A DNA stretch of 26,153 bases from UMGS1002 sp050946195 (GTDB taxonomy: Bacteria; Bacillota; Clostridia; Oscillospirales; CAG-272), in contig JBMNUI010000024.1 of NCBI GenBank assembly GCA_050946195.1, forward strand, positions 1 through 26,153, in the 5' to 3' direction. Below the pieces are notes generated by a model. The model was not told the origin of the DNA and ran no database searches. It was given only the letters and a program-made list of their open reading frames with translations. The position numbers and the translations under genes are program-made. Positions 9,030 to 15,322 of the stretch are shown in pieces (positions within the stretch are counted from its first letter, which is position 1; each line of letters opens with the position of its first letter).

Positions 9030-9066
9030 GCTGCCGTAAATCAAGGGATTTGCGGCAGCTTTTTTT
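9030..9066 (+). terminator. plus-strand intrinsic terminator in a divergent intergenic region
   Basis: GCTGCCGTAAATC (9030-9042), loop AAGG, then GATTTGCGGCAGC (13-bp stem with one G-T wobble) and a run of seven T. No plus-strand gene lies upstream: the nearest gene, GH127, points the other way. It may terminate an unannotated short RNA or insulate the downstream gene from antisense read-through. Confidence 0.7.
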
Positions 9067-9090
9067 GTCCGGTGCCGTCCGAGGACAAGC

Positions 9091-9119
9091 TTGACAAAAA
9101 ATATCCTGCGCTCTATAAT
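9091..9119 (+). promoter_or_regulatory. perfect consensus sigma-A promoter
   Basis: TTGACA (9091-9096), a 17-base spacer and TATAAT (9114-9119) match the consensus exactly. It drives the small gene starting at about 9160 and rules out a translation start at the TTG of the -35 box. Confidence 0.85.
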
Positions 9120-9159
9120 GGGTGTGACGGGATACCGAGGATTCTTACGGGTGGATGTT

Positions 9160-9555
9160 ATGGAGAGGGGCAAAGGCCGGGGATACCGCGACGCCGAGCT
9201 TGCCTTTAGGCGTTATGCCGGATACGGGCTTGACAGGCGAAGGCTTGATATGTTTGAGATCTGCGACGTCATACGCGGCTGCTGCAGCGGGCAGGGTGCA
9301 TACGATATGCTGGCGGTATACGATACCCTGCGGCTGCTTGAGGCAATCGGACACAAGGAGTGCGCCGATGCGGTCCGGGTTGTTTATTTTGCCGGCGGCG
9401 GGCGCAGACCCCGGCGAAATGACGTCACCTTCAGGGTCAGGCGCCATGCATACGAAAGAAACTTTGACGAGAGGACCATCTACCGGCAGCTTCGGCGGGC
9501 AAAGGAGATGTACCGCCTGCTCAGGTACGGCAATTTTGCCGCCGGGCGGGATTAG
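9160..9555 (+). CDS. small arginine-rich protein of unknown function, possible HTH
   Basis: I do not recognise this 131-residue protein. Coding is supported by the perfect promoter 40 bases upstream, a GGGTGG sequence before the ATG and GC-rich third positions like the neighbours. A GTG at 9151 is an alternative start. The N-terminal half (RDAELAFRRYAGYGLDRRRL) looks helical. Residues about 86-125, around NFDERTIYRQLRRAKEMYRL, resemble the last helix-turn-helix of sigma-like or phage late-gene regulators (compare SxRTVYRxKxRA), suggesting nucleic-acid binding. The protein has no signal peptide or membrane segment. It sits alone, 152 bases before the MBOAT-like gene. Functional link to that pair is only positional. 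Confidence 0.6.
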   Translation: MERGKGRGYRDAELAFRRYAGYGLDRRRLDMFEICDVIRGCCSGQGAYDMLAVYDTLRLLEAIGHKECADAVRVVYFAGGGRRPRRNDVTFRVRRHAYERNFDERTIYRQLRRAKEMYRLLRYGNFAAGRD

Positions 9556-9560
9556 GAATA

Positions 9561-9623
9561 CCGGCGTCAAAGCCGGCGCAGGAATTTCCGGACGGGATTA
9601 TTCCTGCCGGAGCTTGCGCCGGT
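9561..9623 (+). repeat. nested inverted repeats after the small gene
   Basis: CCGGC (9561-9565) pairs with GCCGG (9572-9576), AGGAAT (9580-9585) pairs with ATTCCT (9599-9604), and a CCGGCGCA motif is mirrored by TGCGCCGG. The DNA can form alternative GC-rich hairpins. There is no T-tract, so it is not a clear terminator; it may mark the 3' end of the preceding transcript. Confidence 0.4.
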
Positions 9624-9642
9624 GGCCCTGATGTGATAAAAT
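9614..9642 (+). promoter_or_regulatory. candidate promoter of the MBOAT/AlgJ-like pair
   Basis: TTGCGC (9614-9619), a 17-base spacer and TAAAAT (9637-9642), preceded by TGA (extended -10). It lies 65 bases upstream of the MBOAT-like start. The leader also contains a CCCGC/GCGGG hairpin (9651-9683). Confidence 0.5.
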
Positions 9643-9707
9643 TATAAAAACCCGCCGGCGTTCTCACACTTAAGCGCCGCGGGTACTCAGGACGGGGAGG
9701 GGAGAGC

Positions 9708-11105
9708 ATGCTGTACGCATCGGCAGCGTTTTTGTTTTTGTTCCTGCCGCTGACGCTTTGCATATATGTGCTGGTATCGGAACGCACGAAAAAGCATGTG
9801 CTCCTTGTGGCCGGCCTGCTTTTTTATGTTTTTGCAAATCTCGCCACCCCGCTTGCCATTCCTATATTTGCCGCTCTTCTTGCCCTGACCTGCTTTGCCG
9901 GCTGGGTTGTTGCCCGTACCGGCAGCCGGGTGGTGCCGCTTTGCGTGGCGGCCTTTGATATTGCCGCATTTGTGGTGCTGCGGGTGCTCTATGAGGCGCC
10001 GGGTGTAAATTTTTTGTTCCCGCTCGGTGCCGCGATATATCTTTTTGCCTCGGTGTCGTATCTTGTTGACATCCGCCGGGGCGACTGCAGGCCGGGCAGC
10101 CTGACAGACACCCTGCTGTATCTCAGCTTTTTCCCGGTCATTGTGGCCGGGCCGGTGGTAAAATACAAGGATTTTGCAAAATACATAGGCGAGGCAAAAG
10201 TAAGCGTTTTTAGCTTTGCCGGTGGGGCGCGGCTTTTTATGACCGGCTTTATCGAGACGGTCGCGGTGGCCGGGGTGACGACTAGTGCCTACAAAACCAT
10301 AATAGAGGTCAGCGGGTACAGCATAAATATCGTCCTCGGGATTCTTGCCGCGGCGCTGGCGCTGCTCTCGGCATTTTTCACGATTGCCGGCTGGACCGAC
10401 ATGGGCGCGGGGATTTCGATGATGTTCGGAATTATGATTCCGAGAGACTGCGGCTTTGCCCCCGGGGCGCTGACCCCGCTCGGGCATTTTAACCGGATAT
10501 TCCGCGGGCTCTCGGGCTGGCTTGACGATTATCTGATTTCCCCCCTGACCCGGATGCTCAGGTTCAGGGGAAAGCCCGCCGAATCTCTCGGGGTGTTTTT
10601 GCAGGTTGTCTTGTTGTCGCTCTGGATCAGAACCACCCCTGCAATGCTTTTTGCCGCTTCTGTTGTGGCTTTTGTGGCCGCACTCATGAAGCTGACCCGG
10701 GCAGATGAGGCCATTGAGCAGAAGCGTTATTTGCGGCCGGTCGGCTGGCTGCTTACCGCCGTGCTCATGTCTGTTTTCTGGAGTGCTGCGACACTCAGGG
10801 GCGCGGACGAGCTTTTTGCGCTGTTCGGCAAGCTGAGCCTTGCCGAGGATTTTAGGACCTACTATATCTACATCTCGCTCTCGGGCTGGGAGTTTATATC
10901 GGTTGTGGCCGCCGCACTGCTTTTGGTCGCTCCGCTGTCCTTTTATCATGATTACATATTGTCACATGCGCCGAAAAAGCTCAGGACAAGCACGGAGGCG
11001 CTCTTTATGCTGGTGCTGCTATTTGTCTTTGTGTTTTGCATCTTGTACTTCATGCCGCAGTACCCGCAGTATGCTTTGCGTGTGTCCGAATATTTCGTGT
11101 TTTAA
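9708..11105 (+). CDS. MBOAT-like membrane protein, AlgI type, lacking the catalytic histidine
   Basis: This 465-residue polytopic membrane protein resembles AlgI/DltB-type MBOAT O-acyltransferases, which pass acyl groups across the membrane to an extracytoplasmic partner. Family landmarks are FFPVIVAGPVVKYKDF (141-156, usually FFPxxxAGPIxRYxDF), GWTDMGAGISMMFGIMIP (228-245, matching YSDMAIGxxxMFGFxxP) and WLDDYLISPL (271-280, matching WFRDYxYIPL). The usual WRRWHISLS segment is FNRIFRGLS (261-269), with Phe or Arg in place of His. The usual invariant WHGAxxxFxxWG is LWIRTTPAMLFAAS (305-318), so the catalytic His is missing. Start ATG follows GGGGAGGGGAG. The stop is 21 bases before the next gene, an AlgJ/AlgX-like partner. 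It may be a non-catalytic transporter or scaffold. The fold is likely; loss of acyl transfer is inferred. Confidence 0.82.
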   Translation: MLYASAAFLFLFLPLTLCIYVLVSERTKKHVLLVAGLLFYVFANLATPLAIPIFAALLALTCFAGWVVARTGSRVVPLCVAAFDIAAFVVLRVLYEAPGVNFLFPLGAAIYLFASVSYLVDIRRGDCRPGSLTDTLLYLSFFPVIVAGPVVKYKDFAKYIGEAKVSVFSFAGGARLFMTGFIETVAVAGVTTSAYKTIIEVSGYSINIVLGILAAALALLSAFFTIAGWTDMGAGISMMFGIMIPRDCGFAPGALTPLGHFNRIFRGLSGWLDDYLISPLTRMLRFRGKPAESLGVFLQVVLLSLWIRTTPAMLFAASVVAFVAALMKLTRADEAIEQKRYLRPVGWLLTAVLMSVFWSAATLRGADELFALFGKLSLAEDFRTYYIYISLSGWEFISVVAAALLLVAPLSFYHDYILSHAPKKLRTSTEALFMLVLLFVFVFCILYFMPQYPQYALRVSEYFVF

Positions 11106-11126
11106 CGGCCAAAGGAGGGGTGGGAC

Positions 11127-13358
11127 GTGTATAAATCCAAGTCTGTCTCGGTGGTCTGCGCTACCCTGTTTGTCGGGGTACTCCTGTCCTGCGCCGTCTA
11201 TTTCGGAATAACCGCGATTATGCAGCGGAGGGAGGGGGCCGACAGTATCTCGCGGGCAGAGGGCATATTCTTCCCGGCATTTTCGGATTCCTTCTATGAC
11301 AACCCAAACCTGAAAAAATTCATCGGCAGGTGCGAATACCTGCTTTTCGGCAGTCTGGGCAGCCCCGACATAATTCTCGGCAAGGACGGCTTTTTGTTTG
11401 ACGCCGGTGCCGAGGAAAACGGGTACAATTACCTTGAGGACTATCTCGGCCTCGGCCGGTTTTACGAGCTTGAGGCGCTGGCAAACACCATAAACATGAG
11501 ATGCCTCGCCTACAAAAATCAGGGGACCGACTACCTGCTTGTCGTAATACCCAACGCCCAGACAGTGTACTCTGACTATATGCCATCCTACATAGGGCCG
11601 ATAAGCGGCAGTACCAACTTAAGCCTGCTCACGGCGTATCTCAGTGACCGCGGTTATGACTTTTTCTTGAATGCCGCAGATGCGCTTGCCGCCGCCCGGC
11701 AGAGCGACATGCGGGCGCCGCTCTACAACAATACCGAGAACTCGCTCAACTCGCTCGGCATGGGCTACCTGTTTACGGCGGTCTGTGAAAAGCTGAAAAC
11801 CCTATACGGGGTGGAGTGCAGCTATGTTGATGTCAGGGCGATGGGGCTGTATACCGGCCTTACCGACGGCAGGACGCTTGCCCGCCGGGCAGGGCTTGAG
11901 ACGATAATCAAAAACAGGACGGTATCGCTCTGGGACAGTAAAGCTCCCGGGTACTCGGGCGAAAATTATTACGGCAGCATGGTAAGGACCCGGCTGGATG
12001 AAAAGCGGCTGACCGAGGCAAATAATAAAACCCTTTTGCTCGAATTTACCGACGAGTGGGACAAAATCCAGCTCATGCCCTTTTTCTCCAACACCTTCGG
12101 CGAGGTGATGTACAAGTCCAACCAGCAGTACAGCAGCATAATCGTCAGGGATCTGCAGCCCGATATCGTGGTTCAGTTCATTCACGAGTATGAGCTGTAC
12201 GACCTCATTGACCCCAATGTCACCCAGACCTACAACGCCGGGCTTAGGCTCAACATAAATCCCCACGAAACCTCAAAGCCTATCTGCGTTGCTCTGATTG
12301 AGGCCTCCGAGGGCAGGTTCTGCATTGCCGGACAGACCGAAAACAACGCAAAGATAACGATATCCGGCGATAACATCAAGACTGTCAGCCAGAATGCCGT
12401 CGGCGACCTGTTCTTCATTGAGGTTGACATCGGCGAGAGCCTCGCCGAAACAGTTAAAATTACCGCCATGGTTGAGGGGAAAACCCCAAGCGAGCCGGTC
12501 TACCTCAGGCTCAGCCGCGGCGGCGTGAAATCGAGGACGGTTGCGGTCGGGAAGAATTCGGAACTTTATTCTTCAGATTATTCATGGCTGAATTTCCTCT
12601 CCGAGACACAGCTTGAGACGCTGCGTGCCGGACTTGAGGAGAGGATTGCCAGGACAAGAGAGCTCAGCGGAAAGGACACCGAGTTTATATATGTCATTGT
12701 CCCCGACAAGCTGGCGGTATACCCCGAGAATGCGCCCGACTCGCTTCTTGAGGTCAGAGAGTCGGTCGAGAGATATAAGGCAATGGCAAAGAGTCTGTAT
12801 GAGAGCGCCGGAATGACGGTTATCGACCTCACCCGCGAGCTGCAGAACCGCACATTGCTCGGTCGGCTTTTCTATCAGACCGATACCCTCTGGACCGATT
12901 TCGGTGCCTATATCGGGTACAACTCGCTGGCAAACAGGATTGCCGAGAAATTTGAGGGTGTGAAGGTCATAAAACCGAACAGCTTCAGCTACACAACCGA
13001 GGAGACCATCGGAGGCGAGCTGGTGACCCGGCTGGGCATTGACGGGGCGGTCATCAGCGAGTCCTATCTTGCAATGACGCCAAACCCCGAAATATATAAG
13101 GGCGTACAATACGCCTACAGCGGCGAGGGTGGCTTTGACATCAGGCGGGCCTTCATCACCTACGGCAGCGACAGCTCGCTCCCGGTGGCGGTGATAATGC
13201 GCGATGCTTACGGGACCGAGATGCTCGAGAACCTCGCAGTACACTTTAGCAAAATGATAGTTCTTGCCGAGGGGCAGTTCAGCATCGGTGACGAGCTTAT
13301 AGCCGGGCAAAAACCCGATTATATAATCACCATACGCTGCAACGGCGAGCTCTCATAA
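11127..13358 (+). CDS. membrane-anchored tandem AlgJ/AlgX/DHHW-like protein without SGNH catalytic residues
   Basis: This 743-residue protein starts with one N-terminal membrane anchor (residues 8-31) followed by a large extracytoplasmic part. Two SGNH-hydrolase-like (AlgJ/AlgX/DHHW) units are visible: unit 1 runs from ILGKDGFLF (83-91) to PDIVVQFIHEYEL (345-357), and unit 2 from VAVGKNSELYSSDYSWL (473-489) to the end. A beta-rich stretch of about 380-465 lies between them. Family enzymes use a DxHW motif and a Ser in a DS(F/Y)G motif to acetylate exopolysaccharide. Here unit 1 has NTENSLNSLG (202-211) and FTDEWD (307-312); unit 2 has TDTLW (585-589, His to Leu) and RDAYG (692-696, Ser to Ala). 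Start is GTG with AAAGGAGG eight bases upstream. It is cotranscribed with the His-less MBOAT protein. I infer a pseudoenzyme, perhaps glycan-binding. Confidence 0.82.
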   Translation: MYKSKSVSVVCATLFVGVLLSCAVYFGITAIMQRREGADSISRAEGIFFPAFSDSFYDNPNLKKFIGRCEYLLFGSLGSPDIILGKDGFLFDAGAEENGYNYLEDYLGLGRFYELEALANTINMRCLAYKNQGTDYLLVVIPNAQTVYSDYMPSYIGPISGSTNLSLLTAYLSDRGYDFFLNAADALAAARQSDMRAPLYNNTENSLNSLGMGYLFTAVCEKLKTLYGVECSYVDVRAMGLYTGLTDGRTLARRAGLETIIKNRTVSLWDSKAPGYSGENYYGSMVRTRLDEKRLTEANNKTLLLEFTDEWDKIQLMPFFSNTFGEVMYKSNQQYSSIIVRDLQPDIVVQFIHEYELYDLIDPNVTQTYNAGLRLNINPHETSKPICVALIEASEGRFCIAGQTENNAKITISGDNIKTVSQNAVGDLFFIEVDIGESLAETVKITAMVEGKTPSEPVYLRLSRGGVKSRTVAVGKNSELYSSDYSWLNFLSETQLETLRAGLEERIARTRELSGKDTEFIYVIVPDKLAVYPENAPDSLLEVRESVERYKAMAKSLYESAGMTVIDLTRELQNRTLLGRLFYQTDTLWTDFGAYIGYNSLANRIAEKFEGVKVIKPNSFSYTTEETIGGELVTRLGIDGAVISESYLAMTPNPEIYKGVQYAYSGEGGFDIRRAFITYGSDSSLPVAVIMRDAYGTEMLENLAVHFSKMIVLAEGQFSIGDELIAGQKPDYIITIRCNGELS

Positions 13359-13363
13359 AAAAA

Positions 13364-13410
13364 CGGGGCAGCATGCCCCGACAGAAAAAGGGCGGAGTTC
13401 TCCGTCCTTT
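13364..13410. terminator. twin hairpins between convergent genes
   Basis: CGGGGCA/TGCCCCG (13364-13380) carries a T7 tail when read on the minus strand. AAAGGGCGGA/TCCGTCCTTT (13387-13410, one wobble) has U-rich flanks in both directions. Together they can end both the tandem AlgJ-like transcript and the thioredoxin transcript. Confidence 0.7.
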
Positions 13411-13433
13411 CCTGCTTTATGGTTTGCCTGGCA

Positions 13434-13916
13434 TCAGAGGCCGAGGGCGCCCAAGAGACTTGCCTTGTCGCGGTATCCCACCGACTTTGCTGTTGGCTGG
13501 CCGCCTTTGAAGAGAATCACCGTGGGGATACTGTAGACCGCATATTTGTTGGCAAGTTCGGGCTCGTTGTCGACATTGACCTTGCCGACCTTGATATCGC
13601 TGCGCTCTGCGGCGATTTCCTCGATTACCGGTCCCAGCATGCGGCAGGGTCCGCACCAGGGCGCCCAGAAGTCGACCAGCACCGGCTTATCCGAGTTTAT
13701 CACCTCGGCGTCGAAATTAGCATTTGTTATTGTCAGTTCTGTTTTTGTTCCTTCCATTTCATTGACATCCTTTTCTTTTGTTTGATTTTCTTTGTCGTCT
13801 GTCAGGGGGCCGGGTTTGTTCCCGTCGCTTACATCGTTTCCCGTGCGGCTACCCTTGCCGAGGAGCCGCAGGACCTCGGCAAGCAATTCCGCTATCCTGC
13901 CCATGTCATTATTCAT
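13434..13916 (-). CDS. trxA: thioredoxin with an N-terminal extension
   Basis: The last 107 residues, from the internal ATG at 13757 (MEGTKTELTI), are a complete thioredoxin: active site WCGPC, the FW...PVLVDF strand and the cis-proline loop YSIPTV. The same frame stays open upstream to an ATG at 13916 that overlaps the FTR-like gene's stop by 8 bases, which fits translational coupling. It adds 53 residues: an amphipathic helix (MGRIAELLAEVLRLLG) and a hydrophilic linker rich in D, K, E and N. That stretch has codon use and composition like real protein. The alternative start at 13757 has an AAGGA 10 bases upstream, so a standard-length form may be made too. Thioredoxin reduces protein disulphides; the adjacent FTR-like protein is its probable reductant. 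The core call is certain; the start is not. Confidence 0.9.
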   Translation of the reverse strand: MNNDMGRIAELLAEVLRLLGKGSRTGNDVSDGNKPGPLTDDKENQTKEKDVNEMEGTKTELTITNANFDAEVINSDKPVLVDFWAPWCGPCRMLGPVIEEIAAERSDIKVGKVNVDNEPELANKYAVYSIPTVILFKGGQPTAKSVGYRDKASLLGALGL

Positions 13917-14109
13917 TGTATTTATAGTAGAGCATGCAGTGGCAGAAGCCTTCAAACTCCGGGTCGGCTATCTGCTCGCGGAATTCGCGGCATATGCACT
14001 TTGTGTCCTCGGTCTGCTCCCTCTTGCAGGGGCAGTAGCCGCCGGTGCGCTTAAGCCCCTCCCGCACAACCCGCACAACATCCTTGTTGTCGTTGAGTTT
14101 AATCGGCAT
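13909..14109 (-). CDS. small ferredoxin:thioredoxin reductase catalytic-subunit-like protein
   Basis: This 66-residue protein has the three Cys pairs of the FTR catalytic (beta) chain: CPC (26-28), CIC (38-40) and CHC (56-58). In plant and cyanobacterial FTR these cysteines hold a [4Fe-4S] cluster and the active-site disulphide that passes electrons from ferredoxin to thioredoxin. Spacing is CPC-x9-CxC-x15-CHC, unlike the x16/x8 spacing of the chloroplast protein, and the middle motif has Ile for Pro. I recall similar short clostridial relatives. Start at 14109 (MPIKLND) is chosen because AAAGGAG lies seven bases upstream; an ATG at 14127 would swallow that site. The stop overlaps the extended thioredoxin start, so the two form an operon. 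A variable FTR subunit is not seen nearby. Confidence 0.85.
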   Translation of the reverse strand: MPIKLNDNKDVVRVVREGLKRTGGYCPCKREQTEDTKCICREFREQIADPEFEGFCHCMLYYKYNE

Positions 14110-14136
14110 AGTCTGGGCTCCTTTCATGTATTATTG

Positions 14137-14178
14137 CCGTGCCGGACCCTCTCGATGCGCCCCGCGGGCGCGGCACGG
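14137..14178 (-). promoter_or_regulatory. structured 5' leader of the FTR-thioredoxin operon
   Basis: Between the promoter and the ribosome binding site, CCGTGCC (14178-14172 as read on the minus strand) pairs with GGCACGG (14143-14137), and a nested perfect GCGCCC-GCG-GGGCGC hairpin sits inside. The 3' arm ends about 10 bases before AAAGGAG. It could influence translation or mRNA stability. It matches no riboswitch I know. Confidence 0.5.
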
Positions 14179-14221
14179 TGCCTGCCCGCCTCTTTTTACT
14201 AATTTATGCGCTGTCGGGCTG

Positions 14222-14249
14222 ATTGTATCCTGATTCTTGTATGTATCAA
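14222..14249 (-). promoter_or_regulatory. promoter of the FTR-thioredoxin operon
   Basis: Minus strand: TTGATA (14249-14244), 16-base spacer, TACAAT (14227-14222). It lies just after the deoR-type gene's stop and gives a leader of about 105 bases. Confidence 0.65.
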
Positions 14250-14254
14250 AGCTC

Positions 14255-15070
14255 TCAGGCACATATCACGGTAATTCCCGCATTTCGCAGGCGCGAGGCG
14301 ACCTCAGCGGGGATTGCGGTGTCGGTGACAATGCAGTTTGCGCTTGTTATCGGCGAGATGCTGACCAGTGGAGTTTTCCCCAGCTTTGAGGAATCGACAA
14401 GCAGGATTTTCTGGGCAGAGTTTTTGAGGGCAAGCTGGTTTATCCGGGCGGTGCCGAAGTCGGCGGCAAGAATCCCGTCCTCCTCGCCGAAGCCATCTGC
14501 CCCGATAAAGCATTTTGTAAACCTCAGACTGCGCAGTACCTCCTCGGTCATGTACCCGTAAAAATCGCACTTGCTCTCGCGGTATTCGCCGCCGATTAGG
14601 TAGATTCTCATGTGGTTTTTGAGCATTTCAAAATTGGCGAGCGAATGTGTGAAAACCGTGATGCCCGTATATTTTTGGCTCAGCTCGTCGTACAGCCGGG
14701 AGGAGGCGTCGCGTGCCTCGGTTATCATCCGGTCTATCTCGGCCGCAAGCGCCATAACCGTGGTACCCGAATCGAGAAAAATAATGTCTCCGGGCTTGAT
14801 AAGCTGCTCCGCGGCATGGCCTATGCGCACCTTTTCATCGGGATTTTTGAACCTTTTGGGATCAAAATAGCTGCCGGCCGTCAGGGTGTCGTTGTAGCAT
14901 ATCCCGCCGTATACCCGGATTGCCAGACCCTCGTTTTCAAGCTGGGCGAACAGCCGCCGGACGGTCGACTCCGACACGTCAAGGACCTCCATCGCCTTTG
15001 CGATTGTCAGCCTTTTGGCGGTGCGCAGCATCTGCAGGATCGTCTGTTTTCTCAGTTCGCTGTGCTTCAT
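14255..15070 (-). CDS. DeoR-family transcriptional regulator
   Basis: This 271-residue protein has the DeoR layout: an N-terminal helix-turn-helix (about 22-41, LTIAKAMEVLDVSESTVRRL) followed by a ribose-5-phosphate-isomerase-like effector domain. Sugar-phosphate-binding landmarks are FLDSGTTVMALA (98-109) and the IGADGF...DGILAADF segment plus KILLVDSSKLGK near the C-terminus. Such proteins usually repress sugar-metabolism operons and release DNA on binding a phosphorylated sugar. AAAGGACGG precedes the ATG at 15070, and a perfect sigma-A promoter lies upstream. It is divergent from copA and upstream of the FTR-thioredoxin operon, none of which are classical DeoR targets. The carbohydrate genes of the window are distant, so its target is unknown. 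Confidence 0.9.
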   Translation of the reverse strand: MKHSELRKQTILQMLRTAKRLTIAKAMEVLDVSESTVRRLFAQLENEGLAIRVYGGICYNDTLTAGSYFDPKRFKNPDEKVRIGHAAEQLIKPGDIIFLDSGTTVMALAAEIDRMITEARDASSRLYDELSQKYTGITVFTHSLANFEMLKNHMRIYLIGGEYRESKCDFYGYMTEEVLRSLRFTKCFIGADGFGEEDGILAADFGTARINQLALKNSAQKILLVDSSKLGKTPLVSISPITSANCIVTDTAIPAEVASRLRNAGITVICA

Positions 15071-15139
15071 GGCGGTGAACCGTCCTTTTCTAATAAACTC
15101 CGTGGCAAAAACCGGTTAAAATCCGCCTTGTCTGATTGT

Positions 15140-15168
15140 ATTATAACATCTGATATAAGGGATGTCAA
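15140..15168 (-). promoter_or_regulatory. perfect consensus promoter of the deoR-type gene
   Basis: Minus strand: TTGACA (15168-15163), 17-base spacer, TATAAT (15145-15140), all consensus. It gives a leader of about 63 bases. Confidence 0.85.
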
Positions 15169-15274
15169 TATTATCATAATCGTGCCGGTCTGCGTCGAGA
15201 TTCTTTGCCGGCGCAAGCTTTGGCAAAATTTCTGTTTTTGTGATAAAAGTACGGAACATAAAAGCCGGAATATG

Positions 15275-15286
15275 ATAGAATTCTAT
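15275..15286. promoter_or_regulatory. palindromic candidate operator upstream of copA
   Basis: ATAGAATTCTAT is a perfect 12-base palindrome, with imperfect extension to 16 bases, 36 bases before the copA start. It does not match the CopY box (TACAnnTGTA). No confident copA promoter was found, but AT-rich -10-like sequence (TATTAT) overlaps its right side. Confidence 0.35.
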
Positions 15287-15322
15287 TATAAACAGCATGT
15301 TTCGGGGCCGAGGTGTGGCAGG

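Noticed and set aside
9091..9159. TTG start at 9091 for the small protein
   Set aside because: The TTG is the -35 box of a perfect promoter, so it lies upstream of the transcript.
9687..10949. 420-codon open frame on the minus strand
   Set aside because: Antisense of the MBOAT-like gene; the product is a Gly/Arg/His/Lys-rich, low-complexity shadow typical of GC-rich antisense frames.
12582..13310. 242-codon minus-strand frame
   Set aside because: Shadow of the tandem AlgJ-like gene, with no recognisable motifs and no ribosome binding site noted.
14612..15322. Long upstream extension of the copA frame (would give 995 residues)
   Set aside because: It runs antisense through the deoR gene and its promoter, and its sequence has no CopA homology. 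The ATG at 15323 has a proper site and begins the HMA domain.
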